Assembly (NCBI GenBank): GCA_963756575.1
Contig: CAVWOM010000008.1
Location: 372,001-436,000, forward strand
Origin: Palsa-504 sp963756575
Lineage (GTDB): Bacteria; Actinomycetota; Actinomycetes; Streptosporangiales; Streptosporangiaceae
Direction of reading: 5' to 3'
Length of the DNA: 64,000 bases
Below the pieces are notes generated by a model. That model did no database searches, was not told the DNA's origin, and saw only the letters and a list, made by a program, of their open reading frames with translations. The translations under genes and the position numbers were made by a program. Every line of letters begins with the position of its first letter. Position 1 is the first letter of the stretch. Positions 57,301 to 64,000 of the stretch are shown piece after piece.

Positions 57301-57302
57301 GG

Positions 57303-57665
57303 TCAGGACACGTTGAAGGCGACCTGAACGCGGGTGCCGTCCGGGCCGGACACGACATGGACCCGGTCGGCCACCCGCCGGACCAGCCACAAGCCGTGGC
57401 CGGGCCGGCTGAACAGCGAGGACCCGGCCTGGCTGACCTCGCCGTCGTCGACCTGGCAGCACAGCTCCCTGGTCAGCTTCCAGATGCGCAGCCGCCCGGC
57501 CCCGGCGCCGTGGCGGATGGCGTTGGCCGCTAGCTCGTGAACCGCGAGGGCCATGTCCATGGCCCGGCTCTCGGGCAACCCGGCCCGGCGGGCCAGGGTC
57601 AGCACCTTGGCGCGCAGCCCGTGAAGCGTGCCCCGGTCGAACGCCCGGTCAAGTTCGAGTACCAA
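57303..57665 (-). CDS. RsbW-like serine kinase/ATPase (anti-sigma factor family)
   Basis: About 120 residues of HATPase_c_2 fold. AVHELAANAIRHGAG is the N-box that binds ATP, QVDDGEVSQAG holds a G1-like Asp, and GHGLWLVRRVADRVHV the G2 box. Such proteins bind a sigma factor and phosphorylate a STAS antagonist. TTG 57665 is chosen because GGAGG lies nine bases upstream; the frame continues about 80 codons antisense to the next gene. GTTT-N16-TGGTAG precedes it on the minus strand. The STAS proteins at 47081 and 50386 are possible partners. Confidence 0.8.
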   Translation of the reverse strand: MVLELDRAFDRGTLHGLRAKVLTLARRAGLPESRAMDMALAVHELAANAIRHGAGAGRLRIWKLTRELCCQVDDGEVSQAGSSLFSRPGHGLWLVRRVADRVHVVSGPDGTRVQVAFNVS

Positions 57666-57699
57666 TGCCTGCCACCTCCGCCTGTCCCGTGGGCTACCT

Positions 57700-57763
57700 C
57701 TACCAATGCGGCACGCGGGTAAACCCAGCATCCAGCGGGTTTGGGTCGGGACCGAGGGGTAGT
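57700..57763. promoter_or_regulatory. Divergent SigB/SigF-like boxes before the membrane/GMC operon and RsbW-like gene
   Basis: Plus strand GTTT (57740-57743), 14 bases, GGGTAG (57758-57763) is the best match in the window, 32 bases before the operon's first ATG. Minus strand GTTT (57725-57722), 16 bases, TGGTAG (57705-57700) faces the RsbW-like gene. Confidence 0.5.
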
Positions 57764-57795
57764 GCGAGACGGACCCTAGATCAGGAGGACGGCGG

Positions 57796-58266
57796 ATGAC
57801 AGGGCGGCACTCGCGCCGGGGCACCAGGAACCGGCCTGTCCATGGCATCGACCGGATGCTGCACGACGTGGAAACCGGGCGCTTCGAGCGCAGCCTGTCG
57901 GCCCTCACGGCCGCCGGGGCGCTGGTGACCGCGGCGGAAATCTACTTCGAGCACGACAGCGCCAGCTTCGGCAACAAGATGATGTGGATCCCGGTCGTGC
58001 TCGGCCCGGTCGGCGCGGCGGCCGGCGTGGCCGGCTTCTTCAGCCGCCGGATGGCCAAGACGGCGCTGCCGGTGGCCTCGGCCGCGATCGTCGCGAACGG
58101 CCTGCAGGGCACCTACCTGCACGCGCGCGGCATCGCGCAGAAGCCGGGCGGCTGGAAGAACGCCAGGTACAACATGGAGATGGGGCCGCCGCTGCTGGCC
58201 CCGCTGCTGGTCACCATGGTCGGCGGCATGGGGCTGCTGGCCGCCGTCCTGCGGCGGGAGAAGTGA
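57796..58266 (+). CDS. Small multi-pass membrane protein of unknown function
   Basis: A 156-residue protein with about three hydrophobic segments: LSALTAAGALVTAAEIYF, MMWIPVVLGPVGAAAGVAGFF and LLAPLLVTMVGGMGLLAAVL. A conserved-looking NMEMGPPLLAPLL follows a loop with GWKNARYN. AGGAGG lies before the ATG. It is the first gene of a same-strand run encoding a gluconate-dehydrogenase-type subunit 3, a GMC flavoprotein and a TPP oxidase, and could anchor them at the membrane in place of a cytochrome subunit; that is inference. Confidence 0.7.
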   Translation: MTGRHSRRGTRNRPVHGIDRMLHDVETGRFERSLSALTAAGALVTAAEIYFEHDSASFGNKMMWIPVVLGPVGAAAGVAGFFSRRMAKTALPVASAAIVANGLQGTYLHARGIAQKPGGWKNARYNMEMGPPLLAPLLVTMVGGMGLLAAVLRREK

Positions 58267-58907
58267 CCGGCGCCCCGGAGCAGGCCCGCGGCTGGCGCGA
58301 CCGGTTCCCGGGCGCGGACGTGCTGGCCCAGGCCGGCCACTGGGATCAGGTGACGGCCGATGTCATCGCGGCCCGGGTGGCGCCGCCCCCGGTGCCGAAG
58401 TTCTTCAGCGGGCCGGAGGAAGCCTGCGCGCGGGCCCTGCTCAACCTGCTGACCGGCCAGGACCAGGACGGCGAGCCGGCCGTCCCGGTGCTCGAGATGG
58501 TCGACGCCCGGCTTAGCGCCGGCGAAACCGACGGCTGGCGCTATGACGACATGCCCGAGGACGGCCAGGCGTGGCGAGACACGCTGGCCTATCTCGACGC
58601 GGACGCGGACCGCCGTTGCGGCACCTCGTTCGCGGCCGCTCCGGCGGCCGACCAGCCGGCCCTGGTGCAGGCGGTGCAGGACCTGAAGTCCGGCGACTGG
58701 CACGGGCTTCCGGCCGACCACGTCTGGAGCCTGTGGACCAGGTACGCCTGCACGGCCTTCTACGCGCACCCGGCCGCCTGGGCGGAGATCGGCTTCCCCG
58801 GCCCGGCCTATCCCCGCGGCTACAAGAACGTCGGCGTGGACCGGCTGGAACCGTTCGAGGTACGCGACGCGAGGCCGTCCCTGGACCCGGTGCGGAAGGG
58901 AGACTGA
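58263..58907 (+). CDS. Gluconate 2-dehydrogenase subunit 3-like protein
   Basis: A 214-residue protein. FFSGPEEACARALLNLLTGQ, VPVLEMVDARLSAGETDG and the C-terminal HPAAWAEIGFPGPAYPRGYK match the small-subunit family of membrane gluconate 2-dehydrogenase. In known enzymes it assists export or assembly of the GMC flavoprotein encoded next. Here there is no Tat signal at its N-terminus, unlike many homologues. The GTG start overlaps the membrane protein stop by four bases and its stop overlaps the GMC gene by one base. Confidence 0.82.
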   Translation: MTGAPEQARGWRDRFPGADVLAQAGHWDQVTADVIAARVAPPPVPKFFSGPEEACARALLNLLTGQDQDGEPAVPVLEMVDARLSAGETDGWRYDDMPEDGQAWRDTLAYLDADADRRCGTSFAAAPAADQPALVQAVQDLKSGDWHGLPADHVWSLWTRYACTAFYAHPAAWAEIGFPGPAYPRGYKNVGVDRLEPFEVRDARPSLDPVRKGD

Positions 58908-60550
58908 TGCCCAGCTCGTATCGCCAGCTCCGGACCCGGAACGAGTCGGCCTGGCTGCTGCCGAACGACGGCGCCCGGACGAACCACCGCCTCCGGCAGG
59001 ACATGCGGCGGTTCGCCGATTCGGACGAGATCGACCTGGTCATCGTGGGCTGCGGCGCGGGCGGCTCGGTCCTGGCCCAGCGGCTGGCCCGGGCCGGCTG
59101 GACGGTGGCGGCGCTGGACGCCGGTCCGTTCTGGGACCCGGACACCGACTGGGTCAGCGACGAGGCGGGCTCGCACCGCCTGTACTGGACCGACCCGCGG
59201 GTGATCGCGGGCGCCGACCCGGTGCCGATGGGCTCGAACAACTCCGGGCGCGGGGTCGGCGGCTCGATGGTCCACTACGCCGGGTACACCCCGCGCTTCC
59301 ACCCGAGCGACTTCATGACCGAGACCCTGGACGGGGTCGGCGCCGACTGGCCGCTGCGCTACCCCGAGCTGCGCCCGTACTACGAGGCGATCGAGGAGGA
59401 GCTGCCGGTGGCCGGCGAGCACTGGCCGTGGGGAGACCCGCACGGCTACCCGCACCGGCCGCACCCGGTGGGCGGGAACGGCGAGGTGTTCCTGCGCGGC
59501 GCGGGCAAACTGGGGATCACCGCGAAGGTCGGCCCGGTCGCGATCGCCAACGGCCGGTTCGGGAACCGCCCGCACTGTATCTACCGCGGCTTCTGCCTGC
59601 AGGGCTGCAAGGTCAACGCCAAGGCCTCACCGCTGATCACCCACATCCCGGACGCGCTGGCCCACGGCGCCGAGGTGCGCGCGGACGCCATGGTGACCCG
59701 GATCGCGGTGGACGAGCGCACCGGCCGGGCCACCGGGGTGCACTACGTCTCGGACGGCCGGGAGCGGTTCCAGAAGGCCGCCATGGTGGCCGTGGCCGGC
59801 TACTCGATCGAGACCCCCCGGCTGCTGCTCAACTCGGCCTCGGGCCGCTTCCCCGACGGCCTGTGCAACGACTTCGACCAGGTCGGCCGCTACCTGATGG
59901 TGCAGGGGGCGCCGCAGACCGCGGGCCGCTTCGACGCCGAGGTCCGGATGTACAAGGCGCCGCCGCCCGAGGTGAGCACCGAGGAGTTCTACGAGACCGA
60001 CCCGGCCCGCGGGGCCAAGCGCGGGTTCTCCATCCAGACCGTGTCGCCGCTGCCGATCACCTGGGCCGAGCACGTCGCCGCCCAGGGGCACTGGGGCGCC
60101 GCGCTGCGCGAGTACATGAGCGACTACGTGCACTGGTCCTGCCTGGGCGCGCTGTGCGAGTTCCTCCCGCTGCCGGAGAACCGGGTGACGCTGGCCGAGG
60201 AGAAGGATTCCCACGGCCTGCCCGTGGCGCGCTTCTCCTACTCCCAGTGCGACAACGACAAGGCCCTGGCCCGCGCGGCCCAGTCGGTCATGGAAGACAT
60301 CCTGCGCGCCGCCGGGGCGGACGAGGTCATCACCATCCAGCGCTACGCGCACCTGGTCGGCGGGGCCCGGATGGCCGCCGACGAGCGGCACGGGGTCGTC
60401 GACCGGAACTGCCGCAGCTTCGCCGTCCCCAACCTGTACATCACCGACGGCAGCGCGCTGCCCACCCAGGGCAGCGCCAACCCGGCCCTGACCATCATGG
60501 CCGTCGCCGCCCGGGCGGCCGACCAGCTCAAGGCCGGCGATTCCCGCTAG
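58907..60550 (+). CDS. GMC-family flavoprotein oxidoreductase (gluconate/sugar dehydrogenase-like)
   Basis: A 547-residue GMC oxidoreductase. The FAD dinucleotide motif is LVIVGCGAGGSVLAQRLA (residues 44-61), GVGGSMVHYAGYTPRFHPSD is the family signature region, CLQGCKVNAKAS follows, and the C-terminal signature DGSALPTQGSANPALTIMA includes the active-site Asn; AHLVGGARMAA is part of the C-terminal domain. It would oxidise a sugar or sugar acid and pass electrons onward with subunit 3. ATG 58907 overlaps the previous stop. No cytochrome c subunit is encoded nearby, so the electron acceptor is unclear. Confidence 0.9.
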   Translation: MPSSYRQLRTRNESAWLLPNDGARTNHRLRQDMRRFADSDEIDLVIVGCGAGGSVLAQRLARAGWTVAALDAGPFWDPDTDWVSDEAGSHRLYWTDPRVIAGADPVPMGSNNSGRGVGGSMVHYAGYTPRFHPSDFMTETLDGVGADWPLRYPELRPYYEAIEEELPVAGEHWPWGDPHGYPHRPHPVGGNGEVFLRGAGKLGITAKVGPVAIANGRFGNRPHCIYRGFCLQGCKVNAKASPLITHIPDALAHGAEVRADAMVTRIAVDERTGRATGVHYVSDGRERFQKAAMVAVAGYSIETPRLLLNSASGRFPDGLCNDFDQVGRYLMVQGAPQTAGRFDAEVRMYKAPPPEVSTEEFYETDPARGAKRGFSIQTVSPLPITWAEHVAAQGHWGAALREYMSDYVHWSCLGALCEFLPLPENRVTLAEEKDSHGLPVARFSYSQCDNDKALARAAQSVMEDILRAAGADEVITIQRYAHLVGGARMAADERHGVVDRNCRSFAVPNLYITDGSALPTQGSANPALTIMAVAARAADQLKAGDSR

Positions 60551-60576
60551 ATCACGACGCCACGAAAGGCATAGAC

Positions 60577-62367
60577 ATGGCACCTACAGTTGCCGATTAC
60601 CTGCTCGAACGGCTGCGCGCCTGGGACGTGCGGCACGTGTTCGCTTACGCCGGTGACGGGATCAACGGCATCCTGGCCGCGTGGGGCCGGGCGGACAACG
60701 ATCCCCAGTTCGTCCAGGCCCGGCACGAGGAGATGGCCGCGTTCGAGGCGGTCGGGTACGCGAAGTTCACCGGCCGCGTCGGCGTGTGCATGGCCACCTC
60801 GGGACCTGGGGCCATTCACCTGCTCAACGGCCTGTACGACGCCAAGCTGGACCACGTGCCCGTCGTGGCCATCGTCGGCCAGACCAACCGCAGCGCCATG
60901 GGCGGCTCCTACCAGCAAGAAGTCGACCTGCTGTCCCTGTACAAGGACGTGGCCAGTGATTACGTCCAGATGGTGACGGTGCCCGAGCAGCTGCCCAACG
61001 TGCTGGACCGGGCCATCAGGATCGCCCGGGCCGAACGGGCGCCGACGGCGATCATCATTCCCGCCGACGTCCAGGAGCTCCCGTATTCCGCGCCGTCCCA
61101 CGCGTTCAAGATGGTGCCCTCCTCGATCGGGACCGACTGGCCCGCCCCGGCGCCTGACGCCGAGGCCATCGTGCGGGCGGCCGAGGTCCTCAACGCCGGG
61201 GGCAAGGTGGCCATCCTGGCCGGGCAGGGGGCCCGGGGTGCCCGGCGCGAGCTGGAGGAGATCGCCGAGCTGCTCGGCGCCGGGGTGGCCAAGGCCCTGC
61301 TCGGCAAGGACGTGCTCTCCGACGAGCTGCCGTACGTGACCGGGTCGATCGGGCTGCTCGGCACCCGGCCGAGCTACGAGATGATGATGAACTGCGACAC
61401 CCTGCTGACCGTGGGCTCGAGCTTCCCGTACACCCAGTTCCTGCCCGAGTTCGACCAGGCCCGCGCGGTGCAGATCGACATCGACGGCAAGTTCATCGGG
61501 ATGCGCTACCCGTACGAGGTCAACCTCGTCGGGGACGCGGCCGCCACCCTGCGGGCGCTGATCCCGCACGTCAAGCGCAAGGAGGACCGGTCCTGGCGGG
61601 AGGCCATCGAAGCCGGCGTGGCCGGCTGGTGGCAGTCGATGGACGCCGAGGCCGAGGTGGAAGCCGACCCGGTCAACCCGATGCTGCTGTTCCGCGAGCT
61701 GTCGGCCCGGCTGCCGGTGAACGCCATCGTCACCGCCGACTCTGGTTCCTCCGCCAACTGGTACGCCCGCCAGCTGCGGTTCCGCGGCGACATGCGCGGA
61801 TCCCTGTCCGGCAACCTGGCCACCATGGGTCCGGGCGTGCCCTACGGCATCGGGGCTAAGTTCGGCCAGCCGGACCGGCCGGTCATCGTGTTCGCCGGCG
61901 ACGGGGCGATGCAGATGAACGGCCTGGCCGAGCTGATCACGATCAAGCACTACTGGGAGCAGTGGGCCGACCCGCGGCTGATCATCGCGGTCCTGCACAA
62001 CAACGACCTCAACCAGGTCACCTGGGAAATGCGGGCCATGGAAGGCGCCCCGAAGTTCGAGGAGTCCCAGCGGCTGCCCGACGTCTCCTACGAGGGCTTC
62101 GCCAACAGCCTGGGCCTGCTCGGCATCGCCATCGACAAGCCGGAGCAGGTCGGCCCGGCCTGGGACCAGGCCCTGGCCGCCGACCGGCCCGTGGTGCTCG
62201 ACTTCCGCACCGACCCCAGCATCCCGCCCATCCCGCCGCACGCCACCTTCGAGCAGGCCAAGGACGCCGCCATGGCGCTGCTCAAGGGCGACCCGGACCG
62301 GTGGTCCGTGCTCAAGGAGGGCCTCATGACCAAGGCCAGGGAAATCCTGCCCGGAAAGAACGACTGA
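60577..62367 (+). CDS. Thiamine-pyrophosphate-dependent enzyme (pyruvate oxidase/acetolactate synthase-like)
   Basis: A 596-residue TPP enzyme with three domains. The N-terminal pyrimidine-binding domain has RHEEMAAFEAVGYAKFTG with the catalytic Glu, and SGPGAIHLLNGLYDAKLDHV; the middle domain binds FAD or a nucleotide; the C-terminal domain has GDGAMQMNGLAELIT (near residue 441) and NNDLNQVTWE, the Mg-TPP motif. It resembles PoxB-type pyruvate oxidases and other 'TPP-requiring' proteins found in stress operons. It follows the GMC gene by 26 bases. Donor and acceptor are not certain. Confidence 0.9.
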   Translation: MAPTVADYLLERLRAWDVRHVFAYAGDGINGILAAWGRADNDPQFVQARHEEMAAFEAVGYAKFTGRVGVCMATSGPGAIHLLNGLYDAKLDHVPVVAIVGQTNRSAMGGSYQQEVDLLSLYKDVASDYVQMVTVPEQLPNVLDRAIRIARAERAPTAIIIPADVQELPYSAPSHAFKMVPSSIGTDWPAPAPDAEAIVRAAEVLNAGGKVAILAGQGARGARRELEEIAELLGAGVAKALLGKDVLSDELPYVTGSIGLLGTRPSYEMMMNCDTLLTVGSSFPYTQFLPEFDQARAVQIDIDGKFIGMRYPYEVNLVGDAAATLRALIPHVKRKEDRSWREAIEAGVAGWWQSMDAEAEVEADPVNPMLLFRELSARLPVNAIVTADSGSSANWYARQLRFRGDMRGSLSGNLATMGPGVPYGIGAKFGQPDRPVIVFAGDGAMQMNGLAELITIKHYWEQWADPRLIIAVLHNNDLNQVTWEMRAMEGAPKFEESQRLPDVSYEGFANSLGLLGIAIDKPEQVGPAWDQALAADRPVVLDFRTDPSIPPIPPHATFEQAKDAAMALLKGDPDRWSVLKEGLMTKAREILPGKND

Positions 62368-62380
62368 GGTCCCGTTCTCG

Positions 62381-63424
62381 ATGACGAGTCCAGAGCTCAT
62401 CAAGGAGAAGCTCGCCCGCAGCGATCCCAGTGGTTCCGGCATCAGGCGCCGGCGCTGCGGGCGCGGCTTCACCTACCTGGGCCCGGATGCGGCGTTGGTC
62501 AAGGACCCGGAGACGCTGGCCCGCATCAAGGCCCTGGTGATCCCTCCGGCCTGGGAAGACGTGTGGATCTGCATCGATCCGCAGGGGCATATCCAGGCCA
62601 TCGGCACCGACGTGGCCGGCCGCCGCCAGTACCGCTACCACGACCTGTGGCGCGAGCAGCGGGATCACGACAAGCACGACCGGGTCCGGGAGTTCGGCGC
62701 GGCCCTGCCGCACATCCGGGAGGTCGCCGACCGTCAGCTCGAGGGCCGGGGACTGACCAGGGACCGGGTCCTCGCGGCCGCGATCCGCCTGATCGACCTC
62801 GGCTTCTTCCGGTCCGGCGGCGAGGCCTACGCCGAGGAGAACGGCACCTACGGGCTGGCCACGATCCAGAAGAAGCATGTGCACATCACCAACGGGCAGC
62901 TCGTATTCGAGTATCTCGCCAAGGGCGCCAAGCAGCGCGAGCAGGCCGTCGCCGAGGATCACGTCTGCGCGGTCGTCCGGGGCCTGCGGCGCCGCCAGGG
63001 CGGCGGGGATCACCTGATGGCGTACCGGAGCGGCCCGCGCTGGCACGATGTCACCGCGGCGGATATCAACGAGTACCTGCGCGAGGTATCCGGCGGCGAC
63101 TACACCGCCAAGGACTTCCGCACCTGGCACGGGACCGTCCTGGCCGCGGTGGGGCTGGCGGTGTCCGTGCAGGCCGCCGGCAGCGAAGCCGCCCGCAAGC
63201 GCGCCATCGCCCGGGTCGTCCGGGAGGTAGCCGACTACCTGGGCAACACGCCCGCCGTCGCCCGGGCCTCCTATATCGACCCGCGCGTCATCGAGCGGTA
63301 CGAGGAGGGCCACACGATCGCTTCCGTCCTCGGCGATCTGGGTAAGAACAGCGACTTCGGTGACCTGGCCACCCGGGGCCGCGCCGAGAAAGCCGTCGTC
63401 AAGCTGCTCGCGGACGCCAGCTAA
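62381..63424 (+). CDS. DNA topoisomerase IB
   Basis: A 347-residue type IB (eukaryotic-like) topoisomerase. CGRGFTYLGPDAALV, ALVIPPAWEDVWICIDPQGH and GRRQYRYHDLWREQRD are the N-terminal signature. YTAKDFRTWHGTVLAA and the catalytic Tyr near residue 298 in ASYIDPRVIERYEEG form the active site. It relaxes supercoils by a 3'-phosphotyrosyl intermediate. It begins 13 bases after the TPP enzyme, an uncommon partner, so stress control of topology is possible. It is convergent with the HAD gene. Confidence 0.95.
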   Translation: MTSPELIKEKLARSDPSGSGIRRRRCGRGFTYLGPDAALVKDPETLARIKALVIPPAWEDVWICIDPQGHIQAIGTDVAGRRQYRYHDLWREQRDHDKHDRVREFGAALPHIREVADRQLEGRGLTRDRVLAAAIRLIDLGFFRSGGEAYAEENGTYGLATIQKKHVHITNGQLVFEYLAKGAKQREQAVAEDHVCAVVRGLRRRQGGGDHLMAYRSGPRWHDVTAADINEYLREVSGGDYTAKDFRTWHGTVLAAVGLAVSVQAAGSEAARKRAIARVVREVADYLGNTPAVARASYIDPRVIERYEEGHTIASVLGDLGKNSDFGDLATRGRAEKAVVKLLADAS

Positions 63425-63436
63425 GGCCCCTGGTCC

Positions 63437-64000
63437 TCACGATCCGGCCAGCAGGCTGTCGCCGAGCGCGGCGAGCAGGTCGTCCGGTCCCGGGTAGACC
63501 TCGGCCGCTCCGGCCGAGGTGAGCTCGTCGCGGCTGACGCCGCCGCTCAGCAGGCCGATGCACGGGACCCCGGCTTTCTGGCAGGCTTCCACGTCCCAGA
63601 CCGTGTCGCCGACGAACACCGCCTGGCCGGCTGGCACGCCGGCCTTGTCCAGGGCCACCTCGACCAGGTCCGGCGCCGGCTTGCTGGACTCGACGTCCCC
63701 GGAGAACGTGGCCGCGTCGATCGCGTCCTCGGCGTCCAGGGCGTCGCGCAGCATGGTGAACTCGGGCTCGCCGGCCGAGCTGGCCAGGACGACGGTCAGG
63801 CCGCGCCGCTTGCACGCGCGCAGGAGGCCGACGGCGCCGGGCAGCGGCCGCAGCCGGGACCGGTAGGTGGCGTACAGGGCGGTGTGAGCCGTGCGGATGT
63901 CCGCGTCGGCGCCGGCGTCCCGGCCGGCCGGGAGCAGCTTGTCCAGCATCAGGTCCGAGCCCATCCCGATCGCCCGGTGGATCTCCGCCATCGGGACCAC
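63437..64000 (-). CDS. HAD-family hydrolase (N-terminus outside window)
   Basis: About 187 C-terminal residues; the frame is open at the right edge, so the nucleophile motif is missing. LRPLPGAVGLLRACKRRGLT and VVLASSAGEPE carry HAD motif II, SSKPAPDLVEVALDKAG motif III (Lys) and VFVGDTVWDVEACQKAGVPC motif IV (Asp). These match phosphoglycolate-phosphatase/beta-phosphoglucomutase-like HAD proteins. It is convergent with the topoisomerase gene, 12 bases apart. Substrate unknown. Confidence 0.88.
   Translation of the reverse strand: MVPMAEIHRAIGMGSDLMLDKLLPAGRDAGADADIRTAHTALYATYRSRLRPLPGAVGLLRACKRRGLTVVLASSAGEPEFTMLRDALDAEDAIDAATFSGDVESSKPAPDLVEVALDKAGVPAGQAVFVGDTVWDVEACQKAGVPCIGLLSGGVSRDELTSAGAAEVYPGPDDLLAALGDSLLAGS

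Overview
The window is about 70% GC by eye. It shows frequent GTG/TTG starts, many ATGA/GTGA stop-start overlaps, F420-type oxidoreductases, DUF3618/holin and ChaB stress proteins, and RsbW/STAS-type sigma-factor regulators. This fits the chromosome of a high-GC actinobacterium (Streptosporangiales/Streptomyces-like; genus not determinable). I see no rRNA, tRNA, CRISPR array or transposase. Almost all of the window is coding; the interesting non-coding DNA is concentrated at 9.5, 23.7-24.7, 35.8-36.3, 39.7-40.5 and 51.8-52.2 kb.

Region 1 (1-5.5 kb) is a sulfur-acquisition style cluster: an SsuABC-type ABC importer (its first gene cut by the window edge), a divergent alpha/beta hydrolase, and an SfnB-type flavin monooxygenase coupled to a flavin reductase. 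A perfect inverted repeat lies in the divergent intergenic region. Region 2 (5.5-10.4 kb) holds an exported HAD acid phosphatase, a MocR/PdxR-type regulator, a cupin dioxygenase, a quinone-oxidoreductase-like enzyme, a PPOX-fold enzyme and a decayed acyl-CoA mutase fragment.

Region 3 (10.4-23.9 kb) is devoted to cobalt/cobalamin: a BtuF-like protein without a signal peptide, an FhuF-like Fe-S protein, cobQ, cobF, cobK and a CaCA cation exchanger in one tightly coupled run; then CorA, a NiCoT nickel/cobalt permease and an Opp/Nik-type ABC importer. The importer's lipoprotein gene is preceded by a clear cobalamin riboswitch with its own promoter, so the ABC system is probably a cobalt or corrinoid-precursor importer.

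Region 4 (24.7-33.9 kb) is a DeoR-regulated catabolic locus: an APC permease divergent from deoR, then two BtpA/SgcQ paralogues, a metallophosphoesterase, an FGGY kinase, a sugar isomerase/epimerase, an alpha/beta hydrolase and a HAD hydrolase broken by two compensating frameshifts. Two copies of a MITE-like element with long terminal inverted repeats flank the larger area (24.2-24.7 and 35.8-36.2 kb). Between them lies an unusual nucleoside-phosphorylase/beta-propeller fusion (33.9-35.7 kb) that looks like a conflict-system effector.

Region 5 (36.3-41 kb) is a mixed stretch: a BKACE enzyme, a secreted lipoprotein, a GH88-like glycosidase, a P-loop kinase, a small graveyard of gene fragments (ECF sigma head, unknown protein, DUF397) and a GNAT. 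Region 6 (41-63.4 kb) looks like a general-stress island: holin/DUF3618 membrane proteins, two ChaB proteins, a STAS-AraC/CheB/CheR-PAS operon, STAS and RsbW-like regulators, a DHA2 exporter, PfpI, F420-dependent and enolase-superfamily enzymes, SDR, zinc dehydrogenase, a GMC/gluconate-dehydrogenase-like pair, a TPP-dependent oxidase and topoisomerase IB. Many of these genes have an upstream box resembling GNNT-N14-16-GGGTAG, the pattern of SigB/SigF-type stress promoters. The window ends in a truncated HAD hydrolase.
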